Position numbers and translations under genes: made by a program
Source of the DNA: Epiperipatus broadwayi
Lineage: Eukaryota > Onychophora > Udeonychophora > Euonychophora > Peripatidae
Assembly (NCBI GenBank): GCA_028023455.1
Contig: JAQFVV010000020.1
Coordinates: 6,991,092-7,055,091 of the forward strand
Direction: 5' to 3'
Length of the DNA: 64,000 nucleotides
In this document: positions 11,059-21,859 of the stretch, one piece after another
Numbering within the stretch: the stretch's first letter is position 1
Layout of the letters: every line of letters begins with the position of its first letter
Notes under the pieces: model-generated
What the model saw: the letters and a program-made list of their open reading frames with translations, nothing else
Databases searched by the model: none
Told to the model about the DNA's origin: nothing

Positions 11059-11634
11059 GGCAAAACTTTCCATACAGTAGTACCACCTTGTGCTAACAAG
11101 AGTAATCAATGGATGCCAGAAGGCTTGTGCATAAAGTCCCTATCTAGTGCCTACTCATCCAATATCCCCAGACTAGTTTATGGCTTGTGGCCATCATCAG
11201 TGAGGAGCCTTGGATCTGAGAGCAATGCACCTAGATCTTAGTATAAAATGCAACCCTCCAGAAGCCACCTTTATCTCTACTTTACTACAAAACTATGAGA
11301 ATGAAATTGAAAACACAAAAATATTTTCAATCCAAGCTCAGTAGCTTATATAGTCATATGGGTCTGAATTCAATTCGGGACCCATACATTTTGGTGTCTT
11401 TGTCTCTTAAACAACCATAGCCCCCACTATCCTATTAGGCAGGATTGGTGTTAAACCACTAAACATCACATGATCACCATCTCATACTAGCACATAATTG
11501 TTGTACCAGCCTTCTGGCATCCTTGATTACTCTTGTTAGCACAAGGTGGCACTACTGTATGGAGAGTTTTGCCTTTGTTTACAACAATTATGTGCTAGTA
11601 TGAGATGATGATCATGTGATGTTTAGTGATTTAA
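11059..11634. mobile_element. Foldback element FB-A, copy 1
   Basis: A 575-bp non-coding element. It starts GGCAAAACTTTCCATACAG and contains the family landmarks GGATGCCAGAAGGCTTGTG, TCCAATATCCCCAGACTAG, a hammerhead motif on the reverse strand, and TTGGTGTTAAACCACTAAAC. It then ends in a palindrome whose arms (about 11453-11508 and 11579-11634) carry AAACCACTAAACATCACATG and its complement. It has no coding capacity. At least seven further copies or fragments occur in this window, all recognisable by the GGCAAAACTCTCCATACAG word. Confidence 0.75.
11165..11206 (-). ncRNA. Hammerhead ribozyme motif with a core mutation (FB-A)
   Basis: Reverse strand: UCCUCA, CUGAUGA, UGGC-CACAA-GCCA helix II, then UAAAC where GAAAC is required, GUC, and UGGGGA pairing with UCCUCA. 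The G-to-U change in the GAAA box should abolish activity. All other elements are intact, and this copy has the best helix II of the family. Confidence 0.6.
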
Positions 11635-11861
11635 ATTCATATATATATATGCATTGTGTAACAGTTTTTGTCAAAATATTTATCATTTCCATTGTTCAAG
11701 ATTGAAAGGATTTGCTTACAGAAATATGAGCAACATTAACAAAAAATCCTGGAAATGTCAAGAATTCCCTTGGAGAAGAAATGACTGCAATTAAAAAAAT
11801 AATAATGAGAAAGGAAATAAAAATTGATTGAATAAATGATTTAATGTGAATGGACAGGCTT

Positions 11862-12600
11862 CAATCTTGTAAACTGTCCAACTCTTAAACCAGCTATATC
11901 ATTAAAAATCTGATGATGTCAAGTTCAAAGTCCTTATTTTTCATTTTTTGTTATCATACCCATGTTGACCAAAAGTCATTCTGATCCCTCATATGTAGGA
12001 CCTTAAACCCATTTAAATACACAGAAGAGGGATGGGCAGAATACAGTCTGAATAATTTAAGTTATTTAAATAAAAGTCAAAATAAGAGTCATAGATCACA
12101 TGACCCTATATATACGGAATTGGCAATCCTCATTGTTAAATAAAAGTATAGTTTATATACTTAAGCTAGATATAATTCTGCCTATTCCTCTTCTGGGTAT
12201 TTAAATGGTTTTAAAGGCTCCTTCATACGAGGAGTCAGAATGACCTTTGGTCAACATGAATGTGACAAAAAAAAATTAGAAAAGAAGGGTTTTGAATATG
12301 CCTTCATCAGATTGTTAATGGCTGAAGAGTTGTGAAAAAGATTGGAGCCTTAAAGTTTGAAGATTTGCTATCTAAATAGAAACTGCACACAGATTAAATT
12401 ATGTGTGGATGATCATCCAGGCCTACTGATGAGTGCTACTTCAGCATGAAATATGTATATTGGAGATCGTTTATCTTTTTCATATGTGGGTGGTCATGTG
12501 TATTGGGTACATAAGATGAAGTGGATGACTGAAAGGAGCTTGAAAGTCTGGGTTCAAATTCCCTCTAATTACATCTAGCTTAAGTATATATATATATTAT
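11862..12600. repeat. Dispersed repeat family R, inverted pair
   Basis: Two divergent copies of family R face each other. The left arm (about 11880-12050) carries CATACCCATGTTGACC and AAATACACAGAAGAGGGATG. The right arm (about 12170-12600) carries the inverted forms, then GATGAGTGCTACTTCAGCATG and GAAAGTCTGGGTTCAAAT. The end GGGTTCAAATTCC resembles a tRNA B-box. The family recurs at 16.84, 34.45, 47.0, 57.8-59.1, 60.2 and 63.5 kb. Confidence 0.65.
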
Positions 12601-13244
12601 ACATGTATTTCAACGTGATAATTGAAGAAAATGATAAAATTAAAAATAGATTGCAAATATTTGAGGATGATAAAAATAATTAGGAATAATTAAAATTTGT
12701 TTTTTTTTATTGAAATTCATGGCTTAATCTTTAAAGAAAATCAAAATATATTATATATATTTAATTTACTTAAGCATAAATTGGACATACAGGATTTTGA
12801 TAAAGAATATATAACTAATATGTATAGATGAAAAATAAATTTGCCGAAAGAGATTCTACATTAAAAATTGAATTTAAAGATATTAATTATGTTAAAAAAT
12901 GGCGGAATAAAAAAAAATTAAAAATAATAAAATTTTTAACGAGTTGTTTATTTAAGATAAAGGAAATAAAAGAATATGTATTAATGAAGTTTTAACAAAA
13001 ATGAAGAAAAAAAATTTATAGATAATTTAAAATGTAGCAAAACAAAAATATTATCGATATATATGTGGATTAAAACTGAACACATTTACTGCAAGAAAAA
13101 TGATGGAGGTAAAAAATATATATATAAACAATGAAAACGACTTTATTAATATTTTGTGAGTTCTATTTTAAATGTCTATGAATACATTCGAATAAAGAAC
13201 TTTAATACGTTTGAAGACTGAAAAATAGAAAATAAAGAATAACA

Positions 13245-13530
13245 GGCCATGTGTTCGAACCCACTATGGCAAGGTCACTGTGCATTGAAACGTAATGACA
13301 TGAAATAAAAGATAAAGGAGGCATGCTTTATTGCAAATGACAGTTATGCAATAAATTGAAAAAAATCGTGCTTTGCAATTTCCAAAAAATGGTCTTTATG
13401 AAAGAAAATTTTGAATAAATTTTGCATAAATTACTGCTAAGCTTCGCTTAAAATCTCAATGTAAGCCGACACTCCCAAGATAGGCTATGAATATGGAGAT
13501 CTAAGTTCTCTGAAAGCGCTAAGCCGTATA
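13245..13530 (+). mobile_element. Penelope-like 3' tail fragment with hammerhead-like end
   Basis: This stretch sits between the ORF1-like and endonuclease-like parts of the LINE and matches neither. Its end (13493-13525) reads GGCU, AUGAAUAUG, a GGAGA/UCUCU hairpin, GAAA, palindromic GCGC, UA, AGCC. That is a hammerhead layout with a degenerate CUGANGA box. The same layout, including TGAAAGCGCT, follows the GIY-YIG relic at 55.36 kb, which is why I call it a Penelope-like tail. Confidence 0.4.
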
Positions 13531-14327
13531 ATTCTTTTCTAATAATACTATGCTTCACTTTTTTGTGTAAAGCATAATTTAAGACTTACCACTCAAAGAT
13601 GAAGTAAAACAAGGATTTTATTTCAATAAATAATATTGAAAACAATATTTATAATATACTTCATGTTAATCTTACAAGTAGAAGAAAAAATTGGGATGAA
13701 TTAATTGCAACTTTATCTAATTGATTTTCTAATATTAACTGCAACAAATATAAAAAATGAGGACCTTAATTTTTACAATATTAAAAATTTAAAAAAATTG
13801 CATTTTGAGATGTATTGATTTTTATTAGAGTAAATATTTTTTTTGAAAAAACTGGAAGTCGATTTTAACAGCTTTGAAACAATTCATATACCAATTGAAT
13901 GAAGTGGAAAAAGCAATATACAAACCACCTGATAATGTTTATAAAATGTTTATTCATGAATTAAAATCATGGTTAAAATGTTTTAGGTAAATTGACAAAT
14001 AATATTAATAGATAATATGAATATTGATTTGTGTAAAAATTCTATAAGTATTGAAGATTATATAGATGCATTAGCTACGTATGGGATAATTTATCATGTT
14101 AAAACATAAACAAGAGAAGAAATTTTAATGAATAATATAGTTTTTTTATATACATTAATATAAGCCTAATGAAAAATAATATTTTCACAGCTGTTATTGC
14201 ATAAATGATTGCTAATCATTATTTTATATTTATATCTGTTCCAAACAAAGTACAACATAATAAAAAATTAGAAGTAATGCAAAATAAATTGGTATTGTAT
14301 TATAATAATATAATTAAAATTTTTTTA

Positions 14328-14812
14328 TTAAAACAGGCAAATCTCTCCATACAGTAGTACCATTCAGTTTAAGTCAGAGTAATCAATGGATGTCAGAAGG
14401 CTTGTACATAAAATCCCTATCTAGTGCCTACTTATCCAATATCTCTAGACTAGTTTCTGGCCTGTGGCCTTCATCAGTGAGGCACCTTGGATCTGAGAGC
14501 ACTGTACCTAGATTTTAGGATTTAATGTAACCCTCCTGCAGCCACCTTTTATCTCTACTTGACTACAAAACTATGAGAATAAATTTGAAAACACACTAAT
14601 ATTTTCAATTTAAGCTTATAAGCTTATATAGTCATATAGGTCTGAACTCAGTTCAGTACACATACATTTTGGTGTCCTTGGTTCTTTAATAACTGTAGCC
14701 ATCACTATCCATTGATTACTCTGGCTTGCACTGAGTGGCACTACTGTATGGAGAGTGTTGCCTGTTTTAATAACAGTTATGAGCAAGCATAAGAAATGGT
14801 GATCATGTGATA
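14328..14812. mobile_element. Foldback element FB-A, copy 2, inside the LINE
   Basis: Starts AACAGGCAAATCTCTCC and runs through the same landmarks as copy 1 to a terminal palindrome ending GGTGATCATGTGAT. LINE coding relics are in the same orientation on both sides (endonuclease before, linker and RT after), so this is an insertion younger than the LINE. It carries a hammerhead motif on the reverse strand. Confidence 0.75.
14442..14483 (-). ncRNA. Hammerhead ribozyme motif, weak helix I (FB-A)
   Basis: CUGAUGA, helix II GGCC-ACA-GGCC, GAAAC, UA, GUC are all intact on the reverse strand, so all three core boxes are canonical. The helix I strand after the cleavage site is UAGAGA instead of UGGGGA and pairs poorly with GCCUCA. 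Activity is doubtful. Confidence 0.5.
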
Positions 14813-16134
14813 GAAATTTTTTACAACAAACTGACTAAAATGAAGTCAAAAAAAAATTAGACATTAATACTATTTTATTATATGTACAAAAATCACAAGA
14901 AATCATTGTGGCTAAAAAATAGTAGAAATTAGAATGTAAGTAAATTAAAAATTATTGAAATTAATACAAGAAAGAAAAATTATGGAAAGAATGTAAAAAA
15001 AACACTAAACTTAGTCATTATTTATTTCTTAAATATAAGGCATTAAGAAATAAAGTTAATTGTATGGTAAAAGCAGGGAAACGATTATTTTATAATAAAT
15101 TGTTTTAATGAAAATAGAGATGACAACAAAAAAAAACCTTGGAAAAAATAAATGAAATATTACTAAGTAAATCATTCTATAAATGGTGAAGATTTAAAAA
15201 TATATATTTTTATAAATGATAGTTTTTTTTTAGCAAATATTTTTAATGCAAAATATTTATAGAAAAAATTAACAAATCAAAAACATTGAATTATGATATT
15301 AATATTTCAAAACCATATATTCAACCTTATTCAATACTTATGCCAAGTTTAAATGATTTATATAAAATAATAAAAGAATGTAGAGTTAATATAAGGCCAG
15401 GTATAAATAAAATCAAAATGGCTGACATAAAAAGTAATTTTGATATTCTATTAGATATTACAACTTACATGATTAATAAAATAATAGAAAGCAGTGAATT
15501 TTCAATTATTAAAAACATCTATAATAAGACCAGTTCATAAATCTGTGCTAAAAATAATTTTGATAAGTAGAAGGCTATATTTATTCTTTCTTCAATTGAT
15601 AAAATAATAGAAAATTATATTTATAAAATAATTTTAAAAAATTTACATACAAATAATTTTTTAATAAAAACCAATATCGATTTAGAGAAGAAAGAAACTT
15701 GATTATGTTATTAGAGAATTTTGCAAATACAATTAATAATGCATTAAATAATAAAAAAATAAGTAACTCTTATTTTTTTTACATTTTTGTAAGGCTTTTG
15801 ACATTATTGAGCATAAACAATTGATTCACAGTTTAAAAAATTGTGGAATTAGAGAAAAATTGCTCATCTTCCCCCCAAATTACTTAAATTATAAATATGT
15901 TGTATCAAAAGTATCAGATGCATTGAATTCATAATTCTGATTATAAAAAATTAATTCATTTGTTTTTTTAAATATATATATATATGAAAAACAAAACAAG
16001 TTTTATATACGTAAAAACTTGCTATCGCTTGTATTAATGATCAATAGATGGAGCTTTACCAAGACCTCCAAACAAGCGTATTTGTTTACATAAACGTCAG
16101 AGTCAATATTCACTGTCTCTTTCATTTTGCTCCA

Positions 16135-16181
16135 CCCTCAGATCAGCTGATTTCAAGCTGATTTGCTCTCGTCAGTGAAGG
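16135..16181 (-). ncRNA. Hammerhead ribozyme, left arm of FB-B
   Basis: Reverse strand: CCUUCA (helix I), CUGACGA, helix II GAGC-AAAUCA-GCUU, GAAA, helix III made of the palindrome AUCAGCUGAU, C at the cleavage position (AUC triplet), then UGAGGG, which pairs with CCUUCA through six base pairs including one G-U. All invariant bases are present. The palindromic helix III would favour a double hammerhead built from two copies. Confidence 0.8.
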
Positions 16182-16667
16182 GATAGGAGTTAGAAACTAA
16201 ACCTAAATATTAACTCCAAGCGCTTATGCAAAATGTTTCTATCAGTTTGCAAGCATGAATTTTTTAGACACCTAAATGTCTTCAAACTCAGCCTATCAAA
16301 CTAGATGGCTATGTGGGTCTGATAACAGTTCAGTTTCTCCACATAATCAAAGCTTCTGCGATCTATATCATTGCAAGAAAACAAACTAAACCTAAATATT
16401 AACTCCAAGCGTTTATGCAAAACGTATCTATCAGTTTGCAAGCATGAATTTTTTAGACACCTAAATGTTTTCTTGCAATGATATAGATTGCAGAAGCTTT
16501 GATTATGTGGAGAAAATGAACTGTTATCAGACCCACATAGCTATCTAGTTTGATAGGCTGAGTTTGAAGACATTTAGGTGTCTAAAAAATTCATGCTTGC
16601 AAACTGATAGAAACGTTTTGCATAAACGCTTGGAGTTAATATTTAGGTTTAGTTTCTAACTCCTATC

Positions 16668-16714
16668 CCTTCACTGATGAGAGCAAATCAGCTTGAAATC
16701 AGCTGATCTGAGGG
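16668..16714 (+). ncRNA. Hammerhead ribozyme, right arm of FB-B
   Basis: Same layout as the left arm but on the forward strand, with the commoner CUGAUGA box (16674-16680), GAAA at 16695-16698, helix III palindrome 16698-16707, cleavage after C16708, and helix I 16668-16673 with 16709-16714. This is the cleanest hammerhead in the window. Type I hammerheads have been described in Penelope-like elements, so that origin is the leading hypothesis. Confidence 0.85.
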
Positions 16715-16837
16715 TGGAGCAAAATGAAAGAGACAGTGAATATTGACTCTGACGTTTATGTAAACAAATACTCTTGTTTGGAGGTCTTGGTAAAGCTCCA
16801 TCTATTGATCATATATATATATATATATTCTACAATA

Positions 16838-17290
16838 CAGGCTTGTTTATACCCCCACTACTATATGCAATATATAGAGGTGTTGAACTCAGGTTTCACA
16901 TGACCCTCCACCATCCATGCTATTCATACTACTAATACACTTGATCGCACACATGTTGAAAAGATAAATAATCACCAATATTCATATTTCATGCTAAGCC
17001 AGCACTCATCAATTGGTCCAGATTATCATCTCCACACATATATACAATCAATGCTCAGCTTATATTAAGATAGCCAATCTTTATACTTTAATGGACAGAC
17101 TTCAAAACACTCCACCCCACAACTCTTCAGCAATCCATTTCATTGAAAATATGATGATGGAATGCTCAAAACCCACCTTTGTGCCAACCTCCTCATCCTA
17201 TCCATGTTGACCATGAATCATGACCCCTCATGTACAGGACATAACCCATTTTACATACATATATGAGGGATGAGCAGAACTTAAAGCACT
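16838..17290. repeat. Dispersed repeat family R, single copy
   Basis: Contains TTGAACTCAGGTTTCACATG, GATCGCACACATGTTG, CCAGCACTCATCAATTGG, AATGGACAGACTTC and CATGTTGACCATGAATCA in the same order as the copies at 57.8-59.1 kb. Short open frames over it are chance. Confidence 0.65.
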
Positions 17291-18560
17291 ATATATTTTT
17301 TGTAAGTGGAGATTAGAACTAAAAAAAACTACAGGATAATAAAAGTTCAATTTAATTCATTTGACAGTTTTAATTTGTAACTTCTTTACATAACTGAAAT
17401 ATTTTTAAATAAAATTATTGCTCATTGTTAACTTAACTAGTCAGTGAATATACATTCAGTGACGACTTATCTTACTATTCTTATCGGGAAGTTATACAAT
17501 ATTATCTGTTTTGAAATATATTAATATTATCTTCATTTTTTTGGAACAAACCTCAAGTAAAGAGAGAACAATGCAACACAGATGAAACTTTATAAACAAA
17601 CAAAATCTTATTCAGTTACTATTAATACAGAATATAAACACAAACTAATGCTAATTTCATTTTGTACAGTTGAACCATCTTATCCGTTATTTACAATCAA
17701 TGGTTGCATTTATGTTTTTAAATAGAATATATTTTACTTACTGCTGCGAATTTGTAGTGATCTCAAGTATAAAATCAATATATTCAATTCACATAGAACA
17801 TCAAATTTAACTCAGTGAGGGAGAAATATGTGCAATTATATTTATTAAATAGTTTTAGTTTAAATAAAATAACAAATATTAATATGTGATATCAAATTAA
17901 GTGAACTCATATGGTAATAGCAGAAAATCAACCTGCTGTATCCAAAATCTGTGTTTGAATCAAGGCTAAATAAATTTTAATATTTCAAATCCTAATCAGA
18001 TTTAGATTTTTTTAATAGTCAAGTGTAATCAGTCCAGTTGCCCATCCAGTATTGATTAGGAAAAAGGAAGCTAGATGAAGGATAAAACAAGAACTGAGAA
18101 CTCAATTAAATATTGTAGAAAGTGGAAAGCTTGGTGATTAATGACTTCTTTCTTCTTTACTGTTTTTTATGAAGGGCTATAGGGGATGTCTTTGCAATGT
18201 TATGAATTATTTAAAACCACCATTGCCTTTTTTAAAATGTTAAATGATGCATATACAAATATAAAAGATTCATAGCAAACATGTGAAAAGAATGAAATAA
18301 TGAAATTTGTTTAAAGTGATATAGGGAAGAAATGCAGTAAATAAGAAAACCTGTAGTAAATTAGAAAAATAATCTTAATGAAGGGGATTCATAATGGTTA
18401 AAAGGGTTAAAAGTGATAAAATTGAACAAATGAACTTTATTATTGATTATTAATGTTTTTATTTGTTAATAATGTTCAGTTTTAGAAATATTATTGATCT
18501 GCATTTTCTATTTGATATTATTTGTATTTATATCAAAATTACCCCAACTTCACAACTTAA
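17290..18560. other. AT-rich spacer
   Basis: No coding relic, repeat family or RNA structure recognised. Confidence 0.35.
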
Positions 18561-18584
18561 CCAACCTAACCAAAAAATAAACTC

Positions 18585-18632
18585 TAAAGCACAACCAATG
18601 GTTTTACTGCTATAAGCAGACTTCTCAAGTGT
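18585..18632 (-). ncRNA. Degenerate hammerhead-like motif after Penelope-like relic
   Basis: About 40 bp past the GIY-YIG relic, on the same strand: CUUGAGAAG (diverged from CUGANGAAG), helix II CUGC-UUAUA-GCAG, UAAAAC in place of GAAAC, then helix III ACC-AUU-GGU with perfect pairing, and GUU as NUH triplet. Two core boxes are mutated, so it cannot be active, but the architecture and position fit a Penelope-like hammerhead. Confidence 0.4.
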
Positions 18633-18639
18633 AAAGAAA

Positions 18640-19720
18640 TATAAAAAATAGCTTATTTAAACTAAATATTACCCACTATTCCACTTACTTCCCATATACC
18701 CTTAATATTAAAAGAACTTTTAAATAAGTTAACTGCTTCAGAATCAAAAAATTTTAATAATAAAGATTCTTTAATTCTTCATTTTATTTCCTTTCTCTCA
18801 AAGAAGACAATCTTAGCTTCATCAAAAGTAATAGTGTGGCTGTATCCTTTTGTAGATATATAAAGCAGAATGAAGATATTTATTTCTAACCATATTTTTA
18901 TGTACCTTTATTCTTTAATTTAATCTCAAAATACTCTGACCTAAATATACCTTCTTACAAAACAAGGTATAATATACACTACTCCAGGAATAGTTTTTTT
19001 TTACCAAAAATTTTCTTTGTGTTATTTAATAAATTATTCAAAGTAATACCACTTTTCCAAACAATTTTCTTGTTTTCAAACAAATTGCCATTTTTTATAT
19101 ACAATTCTATAAGAAGATAATTTAAATGGCAAGGAAATAAAATCATATTTTTTATTATCCTTTACATCATTACAAATATTATTACTATTAAATAAAATAC
19201 TTTTAAGAAATTTATCAGAGTATCCAACACACAAATAATTTTTATAAAATTAACCCTTTTGAAACAAAGCTAACTTTATGAGATACAACTTTATGAGATA
19301 CAGATTGATAGCTATTAGATTTAATTATAGACCTTAACTCTTAACATAATGATTGAATACCAAACAATTATTATTCACATTTCTAATCACCAATAGTACT
19401 AAAAATTTTAATTTAAAAAAATGTAACCCCCTCTTTCTACAACATATATTATAGAAGGATCAAAACCAACTCATTTATTAACTCTTTCAGTTTATCATTC
19501 TCAACATATCTAACAAATAATTTTAAATATGAACAGACCTTGTTAATAATAATTTCTTCCAAATAATTAATATAAACTGAACAAATTAAAGAAGAAATAG
19601 TATAACCTATTATCCACCCTTCATTAATCTTATAAAAATTACTATTGTCTTTTAAATAAATCTTGTGTTAAAGATTTGCAGAGGTCTCTATTGTTGTTTT
19701 CTTAGGTGCATAGTCTTAAG
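18640..19720 (-). pseudogene. Penelope-like retroelement relic: RT tail plus GIY-YIG
   Basis: Reverse-strand translation gives, in order, an RT block with 'ISSLICSVYINYLEEIIINK' and 'VRYVENDKLKEL' (about 19480-19610), which corresponds to the G-SPLSP..A-I-ME-FE and RYVDD region of Penelope-like RTs. A middle block with 'CVGYSDKFLKSILFNSN' follows. Then comes a GIY-YIG-like domain with 'GVVYIIPC', 'VYLGQS', 'RIKVHKNMVRNK' and 'ITFDEAKIVFFERKEIK', ending 'RIKESLLLKF' (to about 18650). RT fused to a C-terminal GIY-YIG endonuclease is diagnostic of Penelope-like elements, which use the endonuclease to prime at target DNA. The RYVDD catalytic aspartates appear as VEND. Frames are broken repeatedly and the N-terminal RT half is missing. 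It is a 5'-truncated dead copy. Confidence 0.75.
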
Positions 19721-19759
19721 GTTATAGCCTTAATATATATTGGTTTTAGTACATTATTA

Positions 19760-20330
19760 TTTCAAATTTTCAATTATTTCCACATTCTTGTGATGCACTT
19801 TTCATGGTATTTTGTGAAAAATGTGCAGGAAAAATGCAATTAATTGTAAATATGTTTAGTGAATTAATCAAGAAATGCAATAAAAGTGTATTTTTAAAAA
19901 AATAATTCATTATCTATTGCACATCATTAAAAACTTACTGAACCAGTGTCAACATGGTTTGAAACTTCTATGAACATTGTTAGACTGTAACAATTTGGAC
20001 TATTGCATTATCATTGATATCTAACACATGTACAAAATCTGAAGAAGTATATAAAACAATTGTTATAAGATTTGCTTCAAACAAACAAGTATTTAAAATT
20101 ATTTTTGAAAAAACGTTAGATTTGAAATAAGTCAATTTTATTAATAATTTGTAGTGCATAATTAACAACTCAAAAATAAAGAATAAACATCCAAGTTGTA
20201 ATAAAATGTTTTCTTTTTTTTTTACAAAAAAAAAGTTATTGCAGCCAGATTGTCAAACTGTGTAGCTTGATCTGCCATTTACATTTATTAACTAATTGTT
20301 TCACTAGAGATTCTGACTGGAAATCATCAA
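19760..20330. other. AT-rich spacer
   Basis: Nothing recognised. Confidence 0.35.
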
Positions 20331-20349
20331 ATATTATCAATTCAAAATG

Positions 20350-20450
20350 ACCATGTTTCCTTGAAAATAAGACTGGGTATTATATTAGCTTTTGCTCCAA
20401 AAGACACGGTAGAGTTTATTTTCAGGGACTGACTTATTTTTTCATGTATA
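20350..20450. repeat. AAAATAAGAC-type short inverted repeat
   Basis: The words TTGAAAATAAGACTGGG, TTGCTCCAAAAGACACGG and TTATTTTCAGGGACTGACTT form a short, partly inverted arrangement. I recall similar AAAATAAGAC repeats as small DNA transposons in several animals but cannot name the family from sequence alone. Confidence 0.4.
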
Positions 20451-20459
20451 AATATCTAC

Positions 20460-21030
20460 TTTTATTCAAGTACTTCTGTTTACAAAAAGAAAAAAACTGT
20501 AAGATTCTTATCCTGGGAGCCCCCCCCCTCCATAATTCCTTTCTTGTACTCACTGGAATAGCTATTTTTTGCATTCATTTTATCTGGGGATCAGAATATT
20601 ATTCCATTTAAATTTACCATTAAATCAAGTGTTAACCAAAAACTTGCAAGACAGGAGGGATTTTTAAAATGATTACAGTTATGAAAGGTTTGTCCACACA
20701 AAAACAATAATGTTTATATTGCACTAAAATGCAGAAAACCTGAAGCTTTCAGGAATGTCTAGTTAATTATTTAATTACAAAAGCAATAAGAAAATGCAGG
20801 CACATTAAAACATACTCATAATAGCCCTGCTTGGGTATTATTTTTAAAAACTCCTTTTTAGGAGAAAGGTTGACAGATTAACTTAAACTGAATTTGGATT
20901 ATTAAAATTACTTCCATTATTTTAATAAAGACTTTCAGGAGGGGGAAAATGTTTAAGAAATCAAACCAATTTTTCTTTTAGCTTGAATATTTAAAAGCTA
21001 CCATGATGAAACTCTAAAACTAAATCATCT
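20460..21030. other. AT-rich spacer
   Basis: No recognised feature. Confidence 0.35.
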
Positions 21031-21032
21031 AA

Positions 21033-21180
21033 AAATACAATTTATCCAAACCACTTCAAACACTTTTTAGCAAAACTCTTTTATTTGTATATATACATAC
21101 ACCTATGTTTCAACTGACCTGCAGCCTTCTTCAGAGTTTTGCTAAAAAGTGTTTGAAGCAGTTTGGATAAATTGTATTTA
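21033..21180 (-). mobile_element. 148-bp palindromic MITE with hammerhead-like core
   Basis: Inverted arms of about 47 bp (AATACAATTTATCCAAACC and its complement, then AGCAAAACTC and its complement) flank a short centre. Read on the reverse strand, the centre has CUGAAGA, a GGCUG/CAGUU hairpin and GAAAC, then a GUGUA region. The helix I strands would be the TIR arms AGCAAAACU and AGUUUUGCU, but the second arm is not directly next to an NUH triplet, so the hammerhead is incomplete. Confidence 0.55.
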
Positions 21181-21858
21181 TAGGATATTATGGCAAAACT
21201 AAAGACAAGTGTAATTTTGGTTACATCTAAAAATATATAAATGAAATTATAAATTGTCTGATATACTGATTTGTCATAAATAAATCATTTCTCTGTATAG
21301 ATAAAATTATGTGTGTTAAAAATGATTGATGGGAAAATACGAAAAAACTATATAATGTATATTAACCACTTATTTAAAGAATTAATGCCAATAATATTAT
21401 TTATTTGTGCATTTATTACTTTATAATTCAATATGTCAATCATATATTTCAATGGACAAACAGCCATCTATCTGGCTAATGATCATAACTAGTGCTTATA
21501 TTTGAGGTAGGAATTATATTAAAAGCATCCCAAAAAATCATACTATGGTTTATCTTATTTTAAGAGAATCATGAAAGTAGTTCTTGTTAAACATAAATTT
21601 TAAAATAATTAATGAGCTAATGGAAAAACAAACACTTTAAAATGATTATTTTAAAAGAATTTTCTTATATATGGAATATTTTGGGGAATCTAAAAAAATT
21701 AATAGAACTGCACGTTCTATAAAAAAAACTTGGACTATTATTTTTACTTTTTTTTAGCAGTTATTAACATTCAGGATTTATTTAAGATTTACTTTTGGTA
21801 GGGGCAAATGAATTTCTGTTGTTTGTTACAGATATTTTTAGTAGACTTATAAATTTAC
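21181..21858. other. AT-rich spacer
   Basis: Nothing recognised before the RTE tail. Confidence 0.35.
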
Positions 21859-21859
21859 T

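Larger units (their letters stand above)
12640..15960 (+). pseudogene. Decayed CR1/jockey-like LINE, ORF1 to RT
   Basis: With frame changes the classic LINE order can be followed. An ORF1 C-terminal block 'ICINEVLTKMKKK' lies near 12970. Endonuclease blocks 'TNIKNEDLNFYNIKN' (near 13745), 'IEDYIDALATYGIIYHVKT' (near 14050) and 'MIANHYFIFI' (near 14205) follow. A linker with 'KALRNKVNCMVKAGKRLFYN' lies near 15040. The RT domain has 'PGINKIKMADIK' (near 15400) and motif A 'FCKAFDIIEHKQLIHSL' (near 15783). This encoded an RNA-binding protein and an endonuclease-reverse transcriptase. It is cut off before the YADD box, and dozens of stops make it inactive. The FB-A copy at 14.33-14.81 kb and a Penelope-like tail near 13.25-13.53 kb interrupt it. 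The jockey/CR1 label is by blocks only. Confidence 0.7.
16039..16810. mobile_element. 772-bp near-perfect palindromic foldback (FB-B)
   Basis: The outermost words are GATCAATAGATGGAGC and its complement. The two arms match almost base for base, apart from an asymmetric centre where an AACTCCAAGCGTTTATGC block is repeated once more. (TA)n flanks both sides. Each arm contains a complete hammerhead motif. There is no coding frame. The block TTTGAAGACATTTAGGTGTC and TCAGACCCACATAG are shared with the element at 54.1-54.6 kb, so the two are related. The high similarity of the arms means either recent insertion or arm-to-arm gene conversion. Confidence 0.85.
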
